Assembly: GCA_965206775.1 (NCBI GenBank)
Contig: CBDBKU010000002.1
Location: 1,240,001 to 1,304,000 of the forward strand
Direction: 5' to 3'
DNA from: VXMF01 sp965206775
GTDB taxonomy: Bacteria; Acidobacteriota; Terriglobia; Bryobacterales; UBA6623
DNA length: 64,000 nt
The notes beneath the pieces are model-generated. The model saw only the letters and a list, made by a program, of their open reading frames with translations, did no database searches and was not told the DNA's origin. Made by a program: the position numbers and the translations under genes. How positions within the stretch are numbered: position 1 is the first letter of the stretch; each line of letters starts with the position of its first letter. Of this stretch, positions 18,333-26,668 are shown in pieces.

Positions 18333-20045
18333 ATGAAGTGGATTAGGAAGACCGTGCCGGCAGCTGTGGCTTTCGCCGGACTGCTGGGGTTGGCGGTACA
18401 CGCATCAGCCAATCCTTTCGGAGGTATCTTGTTTCGGGGCGGTACGCCCATCGATACGTTTCCTGGCGAGAGTTGCACGCAGTGCCACAGGGGCGGGACT
18501 GCCAACCCCTCGACGGCAATGTTGGATGTCCTCGTCGATGGATCGCCGGTGTCCGAATATGCGTATACTCCCGGCGAGACAGTTTCGCTGACCATTAATT
18601 TCACTGACACAGGCGCCAGTCGCCTTGGTTTCCTGGTCACGGCGCGGTCCGGCGAACCCGTCTCGTCGGAGACTGAGGTTCGCTGCGGTTCTGGGGGCAC
18701 GATGGCGCCTGGGACATCCGAAGCCGGAGCAACGGTCAAAGTTAGGAAGGCAGGGGATTACTTCGGCCAGCGGCAGAGGCCCGAGCCTTGCGGGGACCTT
18801 TTGAACGATGTCTGGTGGGCTACCCAGACTAGGCCCACCACTGGGACAACGGCCACTTGGGAGGTCGCCTGGACATTGCCGGTCGAAGATGTAGGTCCCC
18901 TCACGGTCTCTGTCGTGGCGAACGGAGGAAACGGGGACGGGGGGACTTCCGGCGATGACATCTCCTCGAAGGTCCTCACGATTCAGTCGGCCTCTGCCAC
19001 GGAGCCGCCGGAAATCACCGGAGGCGGCGACGTTCTTGCCGGTCTGGCCGAGGAGGGTGTGACCGCGAAAGGCGCACCAGGCGCGATCGCGTCGGTAATC
19101 GGCTCGAATTTCGTTGGTTCAGGCACGACTGCGAGCTTGATGCTGGAGGACTCCGGCAAGCTGCCCACCGTGGCGGGCGAAGTGTGTGTGGTACTAGGCG
19201 GGATGCATCGTGCGCCGCTGCTGGACGTTTCCTCCGACAGAGTCACTTTCCAGATACCGTCGGACATCGGCCAGGGGTCGTCGACCGTCAAGGTGATCCG
19301 GGGTTGCGACACCGACGACGCGACGGAAAGCAACTCGATAGACTTCACCATTGCCGCTGTTCGGCCGGTATTCTTCCAGTTCTCCGACGAGACCGCCGGA
19401 CTCGCCGCTCTGGGCCAGAACATTGCCCTTGTCGCGCCTTCTGGGTCCGTGGAAGGCAGGCGGACGCGCCCTGCGATTGCAGGAGATGTGGTGAATCTCT
19501 TCGGCACCGGCTTCGGCCCGGTCAATCCGGCACACGCGGCCGGAGAAGTGGCATCGGAACTGAGGCCGCTGGAAACCACAGACCTTCGCGTAATGCTTGG
19601 TGAAACGGAACTCGAAGCTGCCAATGTCCACTACGCCGGTTCCGCGCCGTACTTTGCCGGGATACAGCAGTTGGTCTTGGAGATACCCGAGAATGCGCCG
19701 ACTGGCTCCCACAGCTTCAGCGTTCTTGTCGACAGCGTTCAGTCGCTGGCTGGACCAAAGCTCGAAGTGGCAACGGCCGAGTCCCTGCTCCCAACCACGT
19801 CGTGTTCAGCCGGCCTCGTCCTGAATCTGCTCGACCGCTGCCTTGCAACGTTCAGTGAGAGCACAGGCATCCTCGAAGTTGACGCGGACGGCAAGGCCTG
19901 CGCGCTTGGCTCGACGGAAAATCTCGACATGTGGGTGTGCGGTGCCGATTCCCTTGACCTAAGCCAGTACGGCGCGGAGATACAGAAGAACGAGAACGGG
20001 ACTTGGACAGTCTCCACGCTGCCCCAGGCAACTACGGGGCCATAG
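18333..20045 (+). CDS. Paralogous secreted choice-of-anchor-V / Solibacter-domain protein (one repeat)
   Basis: 570 residues with the same layout as the upstream paralog: signal peptide to about residue 26, choice-of-anchor-V domain with CTQCH (Cys48, Cys51, His52), Solibacter-type domain (VVNLFGTGFGPVNP, ANVHYAGSAPYFAGIQQLVL) and one Cys-rich C-terminal unit ending NENGTWTVSTLP. It stops at TAG 20043-20045 where the paralog continues into a second unit; a decayed second unit follows in the same frame. The ribosome binding site is weak (AAGAAG). The 283-base gap before it holds no gene I can support. Confidence 0.85.
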   Translation: MKWIRKTVPAAVAFAGLLGLAVHASANPFGGILFRGGTPIDTFPGESCTQCHRGGTANPSTAMLDVLVDGSPVSEYAYTPGETVSLTINFTDTGASRLGFLVTARSGEPVSSETEVRCGSGGTMAPGTSEAGATVKVRKAGDYFGQRQRPEPCGDLLNDVWWATQTRPTTGTTATWEVAWTLPVEDVGPLTVSVVANGGNGDGGTSGDDISSKVLTIQSASATEPPEITGGGDVLAGLAEEGVTAKGAPGAIASVIGSNFVGSGTTASLMLEDSGKLPTVAGEVCVVLGGMHRAPLLDVSSDRVTFQIPSDIGQGSSTVKVIRGCDTDDATESNSIDFTIAAVRPVFFQFSDETAGLAALGQNIALVAPSGSVEGRRTRPAIAGDVVNLFGTGFGPVNPAHAAGEVASELRPLETTDLRVMLGETELEAANVHYAGSAPYFAGIQQLVLEIPENAPTGSHSFSVLVDSVQSLAGPKLEVATAESLLPTTSCSAGLVLNLLDRCLATFSESTGILEVDADGKACALGSTENLDMWVCGADSLDLSQYGAEIQKNENGTWTVSTLPQATTGP

Positions 20046-20249
20046 TCATGCGCGGTCCACCTTGTGGCCAAACTGATCGGGAGTTGCGAGGTGACGACAT
20101 TGGGGATCAGCGCGTTGTCCCGGGCCATCGATGAACAGGTCGAGTGCGCTGAGGCACCAAAGGCGAACGTGACGCTGTGCGAGATGAGTGGTACCCTCGA
20201 CTCGTCGGTCCACGGGGCTGGTATGCACCAGAATGACGACGGTGGCTGA
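20046..20249 (+). pseudogene. Decayed second Cys-rich repeat, in frame behind the stop of the preceding gene
   Basis: Reading on in the same frame past TAG 20043-20045 gives 67 codons to TGA at 20247-20249. They align with the second C-terminal repeat of the 16178 gene: cysteines at matching places (SCAVHLV, GSCEVTTLGI, VECAEA, VTLCEM) and the terminal GA...NDD before the stop, where the paralog continues SWTVKTLP. The simplest reading is that the gene once encoded two repeats and was cut by a nonsense mutation. An internal GTG at 20064 could in theory start a 61-residue peptide, but there is no evidence for this. Confidence 0.65.
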
Positions 20250-20337
20250 ATGGCGACCATGTTGACCTGACCTCGGTCGTCGCGAGGAGCGGCGATCGCC
20301 TGCTGCTCGAAGGCAGCGAGATCGCAAGGAGCGAAAA

Positions 20338-23300
20338 ATGCGGGTTCGGACGCGTTTCGCGCTGACGGGCGCGGCTACAGCCCTGGCACTGCTCGGAGCC
20401 ACGCAATCCCTGCCCAGCGCGACAGTCGGCCGGACTGCCGTACTCGAGCAGTTCGCGGAACGGTTTCGCGACGAGGTCTACCCTCTGCTGACGAACGGTG
20501 CTGGCGGATGCGCCGCCTGCCACCATGCTCAGGCCTCCCAGGCGTTCCAGGTCCTGAGTTCTTCAGGCGCGACATTTAGCCTGCTACTTGAGCGCGACCT
20601 CCTTGTGCCCCATGATCCGATGGCTATCCCGAGCCGCGTCGCCAGCGAGGATCCGGAGCTACGGATGCCGAAAGCCGGGACACTCGAACACGCCGAGATC
20701 GAAACCATCATCAGCTTCGCCACTGACCTTGCCGATGAGCTGGACAGGGACGGTCTCGATCCCGGGACTCCGCGGGACGAGCGGTTCCCCGACAGCCTGC
20801 TGCTCCGCTACGACGGTCAGGAACGCTCGGAACGCGCTCAGAGACGGATGGGCTACTTCCAGCTACGGCGATCTTTCGCGACGCTCTTCGGGTCCGAGTG
20901 GCTCTCGGCGTCCGGCGACGATCCCTTCCAGCAAAAGGCCCATGCCTTCGGAGGGGCCGATTTCCGTAGCAGTTTCGACCAGTCGCGCACGCTGACGGCC
21001 AGCTATCTCTCTGCCTTGCAGGAGGTCTCCCGCGAGATTGCGCGGCGCTTCGTTTCCGCGCCACGGGAGGTCCGGTTTGAGGGATTCGATCCCAACCTGT
21101 TCGTCGACGGATCTCGAAAGGCCGCCGAACGCAACGTTCGGACGCTCTACGAGAGGATTCTGTTCGTCAAGCCATCCGAGACGGAAGTTCGAAGGGCGCT
21201 GCGTCTCGTTCGCGAACTCCAGAGCCGGGTCGATGAACACCGAACCGTGCGATTCAGCGTGAGCGTCGAGGACGCGGACGCGCGTCAGGCCCGGCATGAC
21301 GTCGACGTGGGGCTCCAAGCGTCCAAAGCTTCCGTGTCCCGGTTCTTCATTGACCAGACTCGGGAGCCGACCGAAGATGCATGGTTCCGCGTGGGAGACG
21401 GCCCGTACCGGTTCGAAGCGGCGAATCCGGACCATTTCGTGCGTCTCGTGGCACGCCCGGGCAACCACGTTACCGCGTTTGACGCGCTGAAGCTCGTCAA
21501 GGTCGAAGGCGAGAGGGAGAATGCCCTATCCGTTGTGCTGGACAACCTTGATCCTGAATGCACCCTCTCGGGCGAGTGGGAACCGGTAGAGAAGGAAGGC
21601 GAGCGCAGCCGTGCCGGGGACCCGAAGAAGAAATACGACATGGACCTGCATGTCGTCGGAAGCAACCATCTGGAGAGCCGCAACCTCGACAACCGTCTCG
21701 CGACAGCCACCGTGGCCTTGCGGATTCAGGAAGACGGCGAGTACAACGTCTACCTCAGCTGGCCGAGGATTCCGCGGCTGGCTTCCGCAGCTCTTGTGGA
21801 GGTCCATTCAGCCACAGGCACCCATTCGCCGGCCATTAACTGGCAGGAGCGGTCCCCCGGCTTTGCGACGACATACCTGGACCAGACCGAGAGCACGCTC
21901 GACAGCCATGGCGAGACGCAATGGAAGCTGGTGCACAGCGAGGTCTTGCTCGACGGGCCCGGCGACTATGTCGAGGTCAGCAACCGGGGCGTCGACTCCA
22001 CGAAGAGAGTCATCGTGGCTGACGCCGTGAAGTTCGTCCCGCTCGGCGACGGTCCGGAAATCATTGTCGACAACGCCTCTGAAGAGGGGTTCGACGTCTC
22101 CGACGGCTGGGCTCCGGACAAGCTGGTCAGGAACCTGCCAGGACGCGGCAAGATGTACGGGGACGACATCCTGCATTACCCTCCCTCGAAGAGCGGGCAA
22201 CCGGTGGAGGGCAACGAGGTCGATCCCGAAAAGGGAGTGTGGGCACGTTACCGGCCGGTGAGGGACGGGGAATACCGCTCGGGGTGGTACAGCGTCTACC
22301 TTTGGACGCCCGGCGGACACACCCATGCCGACTGGGTCCCGTTCGACATTCGCGGAAGCTCGTTCGCACCGGTAGCGTTCGTTGAAGCGCCGCCCGTCTA
22401 CAACGTAGGAGAGACCGCATTCCTGGATGCCACCGCGACGTACCACCCGGCCGGCAAGCCGCTCGTATTCCGATGGACGCACGACGCGAGCGATCTGGGC
22501 CTTCGAATCGAAGGCGCAACGACTCCGTCACCCCGGTTCCGCGTTCCGCCGCTAAATTCTCCGCGTGCCGGCTGGGCCGGGCTCATCGAGGCGTTGCTGC
22601 AGCGCCCGGAGTTCGTGCTGCCTTACGACGAAAGAGACAGCGCGCCTGCCGCCAAGCTGGCTCGCGTCGCCCTCGATCTGGCGGGGAGGGTGCCGACGGC
22701 GGACGAAATCCGCCGCTTCGAGCGCACCGGCCGGCTCGGGCCCATGATCGACAGCTACCTGGCATCCGAGGATTTCAAGGACTTCTTCTTCCACCGAGCC
22801 CGAGGGGTCTTTCGTTCGCGCGGCACGGCCGATAGCGACGAGCCTGCGCGCCTCTGGACCTACATCGCGATGCATGACCTCTCCTACCGAGAGCTCTTTA
22901 CTGCGGACTACACGGTGGATACCGACTGGAACAAGTCTAGCCGCCGGCCAGTCCACGGGGCGACCGGGTTTCTCACGATGAAGGGATACCTGGAAGGCAA
23001 GCCCGGGCTTCCCAAGTTCATATATCCGGCCGAGGTGCTCACATTCGCCTTGGGCGTGCAATTCGAAGTGTCGGACGCGGTGGAGGACGCACGCGACAAG
23101 GTCGTCAGTACCACGGATCCAAACAGCATCTGCTACTCCTGCCATAAGCTCCTGACGCCGCTGGCGAACCAACGGGAACGCTGGGACGTCCACGGGCACT
23201 ACCGCGCAGTAGACGACGAGCACCAGCCGATCGATGACACCGACAGGGGCGTCGTGCCGGACTACCCATTCAAGGGAACGGGCTTGAGCGCGTTCGCGTC

Positions 23301-23508
23301 CCAGGTAGTTCGCAAGGAGCGATTCGTGCGATCCTTCGTCAACCTGCACCACGACCTGCTATTCCACCGCCAACTGCGCCTGTACGAAGATCAGAGGGAC
23401 GAATACAAGGAACTCTATGACTTCGCTGTCGCCAATGACCTCCGAATCCGGCCGCTGCTCAAGAGAATGATCCTCATGCGGTACGGCGAGTCCTCCGGGG
23501 AGATCTAG
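20338..23508 (+). CDS. Giant secreted c-type heme protein with golvesin-like domains (PSCyt/DUF1588-like)
   Basis: 1056 residues with a strong ribosome binding site (AAGGAG). A signal peptide (about 1-28) precedes a mono-heme domain with CAACH (Cys58, Cys61, His62). Residues about 130-300 resemble the DUF1592-type helical region. About 440-575 and 580-665 look like golvesin/xanthan-lyase C-terminal-type beta domains (EIIVDNASEEGFDVSDGW). The C-terminus (740-1056) has ICYSCHKLLTPLANQRERWD with a second CxxCH (Cys932-His936), like DUF1588/DUF1585 proteins. Families of this type pair with DUF1501/DUF1552 proteins, and a DUF1501 gene does follow. Likely periplasmic or surface redox protein; substrate unknown. 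Insertion of golvesin-like domains between the heme domains is unusual. Confidence 0.75.
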   Translation: MRVRTRFALTGAATALALLGATQSLPSATVGRTAVLEQFAERFRDEVYPLLTNGAGGCAACHHAQASQAFQVLSSSGATFSLLLERDLLVPHDPMAIPSRVASEDPELRMPKAGTLEHAEIETIISFATDLADELDRDGLDPGTPRDERFPDSLLLRYDGQERSERAQRRMGYFQLRRSFATLFGSEWLSASGDDPFQQKAHAFGGADFRSSFDQSRTLTASYLSALQEVSREIARRFVSAPREVRFEGFDPNLFVDGSRKAAERNVRTLYERILFVKPSETEVRRALRLVRELQSRVDEHRTVRFSVSVEDADARQARHDVDVGLQASKASVSRFFIDQTREPTEDAWFRVGDGPYRFEAANPDHFVRLVARPGNHVTAFDALKLVKVEGERENALSVVLDNLDPECTLSGEWEPVEKEGERSRAGDPKKKYDMDLHVVGSNHLESRNLDNRLATATVALRIQEDGEYNVYLSWPRIPRLASAALVEVHSATGTHSPAINWQERSPGFATTYLDQTESTLDSHGETQWKLVHSEVLLDGPGDYVEVSNRGVDSTKRVIVADAVKFVPLGDGPEIIVDNASEEGFDVSDGWAPDKLVRNLPGRGKMYGDDILHYPPSKSGQPVEGNEVDPEKGVWARYRPVRDGEYRSGWYSVYLWTPGGHTHADWVPFDIRGSSFAPVAFVEAPPVYNVGETAFLDATATYHPAGKPLVFRWTHDASDLGLRIEGATTPSPRFRVPPLNSPRAGWAGLIEALLQRPEFVLPYDERDSAPAAKLARVALDLAGRVPTADEIRRFERTGRLGPMIDSYLASEDFKDFFFHRARGVFRSRGTADSDEPARLWTYIAMHDLSYRELFTADYTVDTDWNKSSRRPVHGATGFLTMKGYLEGKPGLPKFIYPAEVLTFALGVQFEVSDAVEDARDKVVSTTDPNSICYSCHKLLTPLANQRERWDVHGHYRAVDDEHQPIDDTDRGVVPDYPFKGTGLSAFASQVVRKERFVRSFVNLHHDLLFHRQLRLYEDQRDEYKELYDFAVANDLRIRPLLKRMILMRYGESSGEI

Positions 23509-23661
23509 GTGCGGCAGGATTTCACCCTTGCCCGGAATCATCCCGCCGCGCAGGCCTTGCCTCAGTACTGCGGGGGCATCCGATTGGGAGATCGAAGAGG
23601 GGATCCCGACTGCGCGGGCTCCGCAAGGCGAGAATTCCCGCCTGTCCAGGCTGCGAGAACG

Positions 23662-23690
23662 TTGAGTGAATCGAAGTTCGTGCCTATAAT
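23662..23690 (+). promoter_or_regulatory. Consensus promoter of the DUF1501 gene
   Basis: -35 TTGAGT (23662-23667), 17-base spacer, perfect -10 TATAAT (23685-23690), 38 bases before the TTG start. The DUF1501 gene can therefore be expressed apart from the heme-protein gene upstream. GGAGG at 23719-23723 is its ribosome binding site. Confidence 0.7.
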
Positions 23691-23728
23691 CGGACCGACG
23701 CGAAGCCAGATCGCGACCGGAGGCAGAA

Positions 23729-25393
23729 TTGAACCGTAGGGGATTCCTCGCCAAGTCCGCGCAAGCGGCCGGTGCTCTAGCGGCATCGGACTTCTTCAGC
23801 TATTCGCTCAGCGGCGGGCTGGACTCGCTCAGCCCAGTCCTGACCGGCGCGGTCAAGGAGCATGCGAAGGAGGCGTCCGAGCCTCGGTTCCTCGTCTACT
23901 GGTTCATGGAAGGGGCGTGGATGAGCTACGACATGTTCGGCCCCGTCCTTCCCTACCGCAACGATGCCAGCTTCGCGGATCTTCCAAGGGACTCAGGCGA
24001 CTGGGGCGAGATATCCGAGCACGTCTATCGGACCAAGGACCTGGCGCCGGAGGACTTCCGGCGTCACGGCGAGATTTTCCACGGGCCCCTGGCCGAAGAC
24101 GGTCGCGAGCTGTTCGGGGAAATGGCGATCCTTTCCAGCGCCCTCACGGGAAGCGGGCATACCAGGGATCGGTTCAAGGCGCACTACGGCCAGTACACCG
24201 TGGACATGAAAGCCCGGCGGGAGCCTGACGAACGAACCGTCCTGCAAGCGTTCTGCGAGAATGCCGGCCGGCCGTACCTGCTTCCGAACCTGAACTGGCA
24301 CCGCTGGCTTTCCGATGGCGAGCTGGACATCGCTGCGTATCCCGAAGGCACGGGCATCTACCACGCGCTCGGACCGGTCTGGGCGCATCTAATCTATCCG
24401 CAGACCCCGAAGTTCACCCGCAGCCTCGTCAGGCAGACGCTGGCAATGCGCAACGACGCGCGGAACCATTCCGTTCAGAGGTTCTTGGAGCAGCCGCGAC
24501 AAGCGTTGCTCGCCGATCGCAACAGTCCCGAGCTCCAGAGCTTCGCATCCGCGCTTGACGTCTACAAGCGGCTCATCCAGGGCAACGACGAAAGCGTCGA
24601 CACGCAAGCGATGTTCCTTGATGCGAGCTTGCGAGAGGAATTCGAGGTCGAGCCGTCCGACGAGGAGATTCACTTCGAACTCATCAACCAGACGCTGCCG
24701 CGCAGCAAGTACACGCCCAACATCAACGTCCAGGCCATGATGATGTTCGAAATGATGACCAAAGGGCTGAGCTGCGCGGGCTGGCTCGAGAACCGCCTGG
24801 TCAGGGGATTCGATCATCACTGGTCGCGCAAGAAGATCCTGTCAGGCTATCCATTTGACCAGCGGGAGATGATGCGAGCCGAGCTGTGGACCCCGCTCAA
24901 GACCTTCGTGCGGAAACTCAAGGAAACCGAGTACGGCGGCACCGGGAACTCCTTCTACGACTACACGACCATCGTGCTCGCCAGCGAGTTTGGCAGGACG
25001 GTGGGCGGCAGCATCGAGAGCATCCTCGGGAATTCGGACCTGGTCGAAGCCGAGAAGCGGGAGCAGATCCTCTCCCAAGACATCAGCGCGCACAATCCGG
25101 TCAACTCCTGCGCATTCATCGGTCCCCGAGTCCGAGGCGGCACCCAGTTCGGATGGGTTGGACAGAAGACATTCCAGCCGATACCGATCCACCCGGTGAC
25201 AGGAGACCTGGACCCGCGTTACGACCGGGACGGCAATCTGCGTCAGGGATTCCACGAGCCCTCGGACGGATTCATCATGCCCAATCACGGTCATATCTAC
25301 TCGACAGCGCTCAAGCTTGCGGGCGTCGATCCCAAGGGTGCGGGGAGGAACGAGTCGCTTCACTTGCCGTTCGTCTTCGCGAGCGGGGCATAG
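23729..25393 (+). CDS. DUF1501-family Tat-exported protein
   Basis: 554 residues from TTG at 23729, supported by GGAGG five bases upstream. The N-terminus LNRRGFLAKSAQAAGALAAS is a twin-arginine signal, so the protein is exported folded. The conserved block TIVLASEFGRTVGGS matches the SEFGRT motif of DUF1501, and PNHGHIYSTALKLAGVDP is the usual family ending. DUF1501 proteins belong to the alkaline-phosphatase-like superfamily by fold prediction; their chemistry is unknown. They co-occur with Planctomycete-type cytochrome proteins, as here with the 20338 gene. Confidence 0.85.
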   Translation: MNRRGFLAKSAQAAGALAASDFFSYSLSGGLDSLSPVLTGAVKEHAKEASEPRFLVYWFMEGAWMSYDMFGPVLPYRNDASFADLPRDSGDWGEISEHVYRTKDLAPEDFRRHGEIFHGPLAEDGRELFGEMAILSSALTGSGHTRDRFKAHYGQYTVDMKARREPDERTVLQAFCENAGRPYLLPNLNWHRWLSDGELDIAAYPEGTGIYHALGPVWAHLIYPQTPKFTRSLVRQTLAMRNDARNHSVQRFLEQPRQALLADRNSPELQSFASALDVYKRLIQGNDESVDTQAMFLDASLREEFEVEPSDEEIHFELINQTLPRSKYTPNINVQAMMMFEMMTKGLSCAGWLENRLVRGFDHHWSRKKILSGYPFDQREMMRAELWTPLKTFVRKLKETEYGGTGNSFYDYTTIVLASEFGRTVGGSIESILGNSDLVEAEKREQILSQDISAHNPVNSCAFIGPRVRGGTQFGWVGQKTFQPIPIHPVTGDLDPRYDRDGNLRQGFHEPSDGFIMPNHGHIYSTALKLAGVDPKGAGRNESLHLPFVFASGA

Positions 25394-25500
25394 CGAGGCG
25401 CAGCGGCCGGGCTCGAAGCGCCATGCGCCGAAGACTTCGATCTGATGCTCCGCTCCCTCCATGGGGCGTAGCCGCTTGGCCCCCCTCGAGACCGAGACCA

Positions 25501-26640
25501 GTGCCCACCAACTCACGCCGCGCCAGGCCGAGGGTGACGCAGCCTGGGCTTTGGCGCGCGAGCCTGTTCGGGTTGCTCCTGGGATGCTTGCCGGCTGGCC
25601 TCGGGCAGACGACCTTCTTGACGGACCCGGTGCATTTCTGGCCGCAGGAGTCCGAATACGGCGGATCGGAGACCTGCAAGACCTGTCATCCGGAAATCTA
25701 CGAACGCCAGCGCTCGAGCAACCACGCGATTTCCCTGCGTGCTGCTCGCGAAGTTCCGGAACTGGCCTCCTCCCTGCCATTAACTCGTCCCGACCGCGTT
25801 TCGGGATTCACGCTGACGCTGTCCGGCAGCTCGTCGGATGGCATCCGTCTCTCGGCCGGAAATGATGCGGAATCGAGCGAAGCCGAGCTCCATTGGGCCT
25901 TCGGAAGCGGGACGAAAGGAATCACGCCCATTGGAACGACTGCCTCCGGGAGCTGGGTCGAGAGCCGTCTCACCTGGTACGAGAGCTTGGACGCCATAGA
26001 CTTCACGACCGGCGCGTCGAAGTACGACCCCAGGAACGCTGTCGAGAGCCTCGGGCGGGGACTGACCGCGAAGGAGGTCATCGAATGCTTCGGGTGCCAC
26101 ACGACCGGATATGACGAACGGGCTTCGGCTCCCAAGGAGGACGAAATGGGCATTCGCTGCGAGCGGTGCCACGGTCCCGGCCGCGAGCACACTGGGGCCG
26201 CGATGAATGGCCTGCCGCTGCGAGGCACGATATTCAACCCCAGCGCTCTTTCTGGATTCCCGCAGGCGCAGCTGTGCGGAGCCTGCCATGGCCGCCCCCC
26301 GCAGGACAACGAATTCGATGCCCTGGCGCTGCTGGAACGGACCCCGCACAGTGTTCGCTTCCCCAGCCAGAGAATCGTGCTGAGCCGCTGTTTCAACGAA
26401 ACGTTCGGCGAGCTGGCCTGCACGACCTGCCACGACCCGCACGGCGACGTGTCCGACGAGGCCGACTCGCTTGACGCATCCTGCCTGTCCTGCCACAGCA
26501 CGAAAGCCCGAGAGCACGCAGCGGTCTGCTCCGTAGCGTCAGAGAACTGCTCGAGTTGCCATATGCCACAGGAACGCGTAATGCGTCATTCTATGTTCAG
26601 CGATCACTGGATCCGGATTGTGCGGTCGGAATCACCGTGA
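25501..26640 (+). CDS. Seven-heme c-type cytochrome
   Basis: About 379 residues from GTG at 25501; GTG at 25534 is equally possible. The open frame extends upstream but overlaps the DUF1501 gene. LWRASLFGLLLGCLPAGLGQ is the signal peptide. Seven CxxCH motifs are present: CKTCH, CFGCH, CERCH, CGACH, CTTCH, CLSCH and CSSCH. The pattern ETCKTCHPEIYERQRSSNHA and the later CTTCHDPHG resemble cytochrome c554/NrfB-like multiheme proteins often found with TPR proteins. A periplasmic electron carrier or small multiheme reductase is likely. A TPR protein gene follows after 28 bases. Confidence 0.87.
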   Translation: MPTNSRRARPRVTQPGLWRASLFGLLLGCLPAGLGQTTFLTDPVHFWPQESEYGGSETCKTCHPEIYERQRSSNHAISLRAAREVPELASSLPLTRPDRVSGFTLTLSGSSSDGIRLSAGNDAESSEAELHWAFGSGTKGITPIGTTASGSWVESRLTWYESLDAIDFTTGASKYDPRNAVESLGRGLTAKEVIECFGCHTTGYDERASAPKEDEMGIRCERCHGPGREHTGAAMNGLPLRGTIFNPSALSGFPQAQLCGACHGRPPQDNEFDALALLERTPHSVRFPSQRIVLSRCFNETFGELACTTCHDPHGDVSDEADSLDASCLSCHSTKAREHAAVCSVASENCSSCHMPQERVMRHSMFSDHWIRIVRSESP

Positions 26641-26668
26641 TGCCCATCTGCAAGATCTAGCGAGTCTC

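Noticed and set aside
24886..25500. Longer N-terminus for the seven-heme cytochrome
   Set aside because: It overlaps the DUF1501 gene in another frame and lacks a signal peptide; the real signal starts after 25501.
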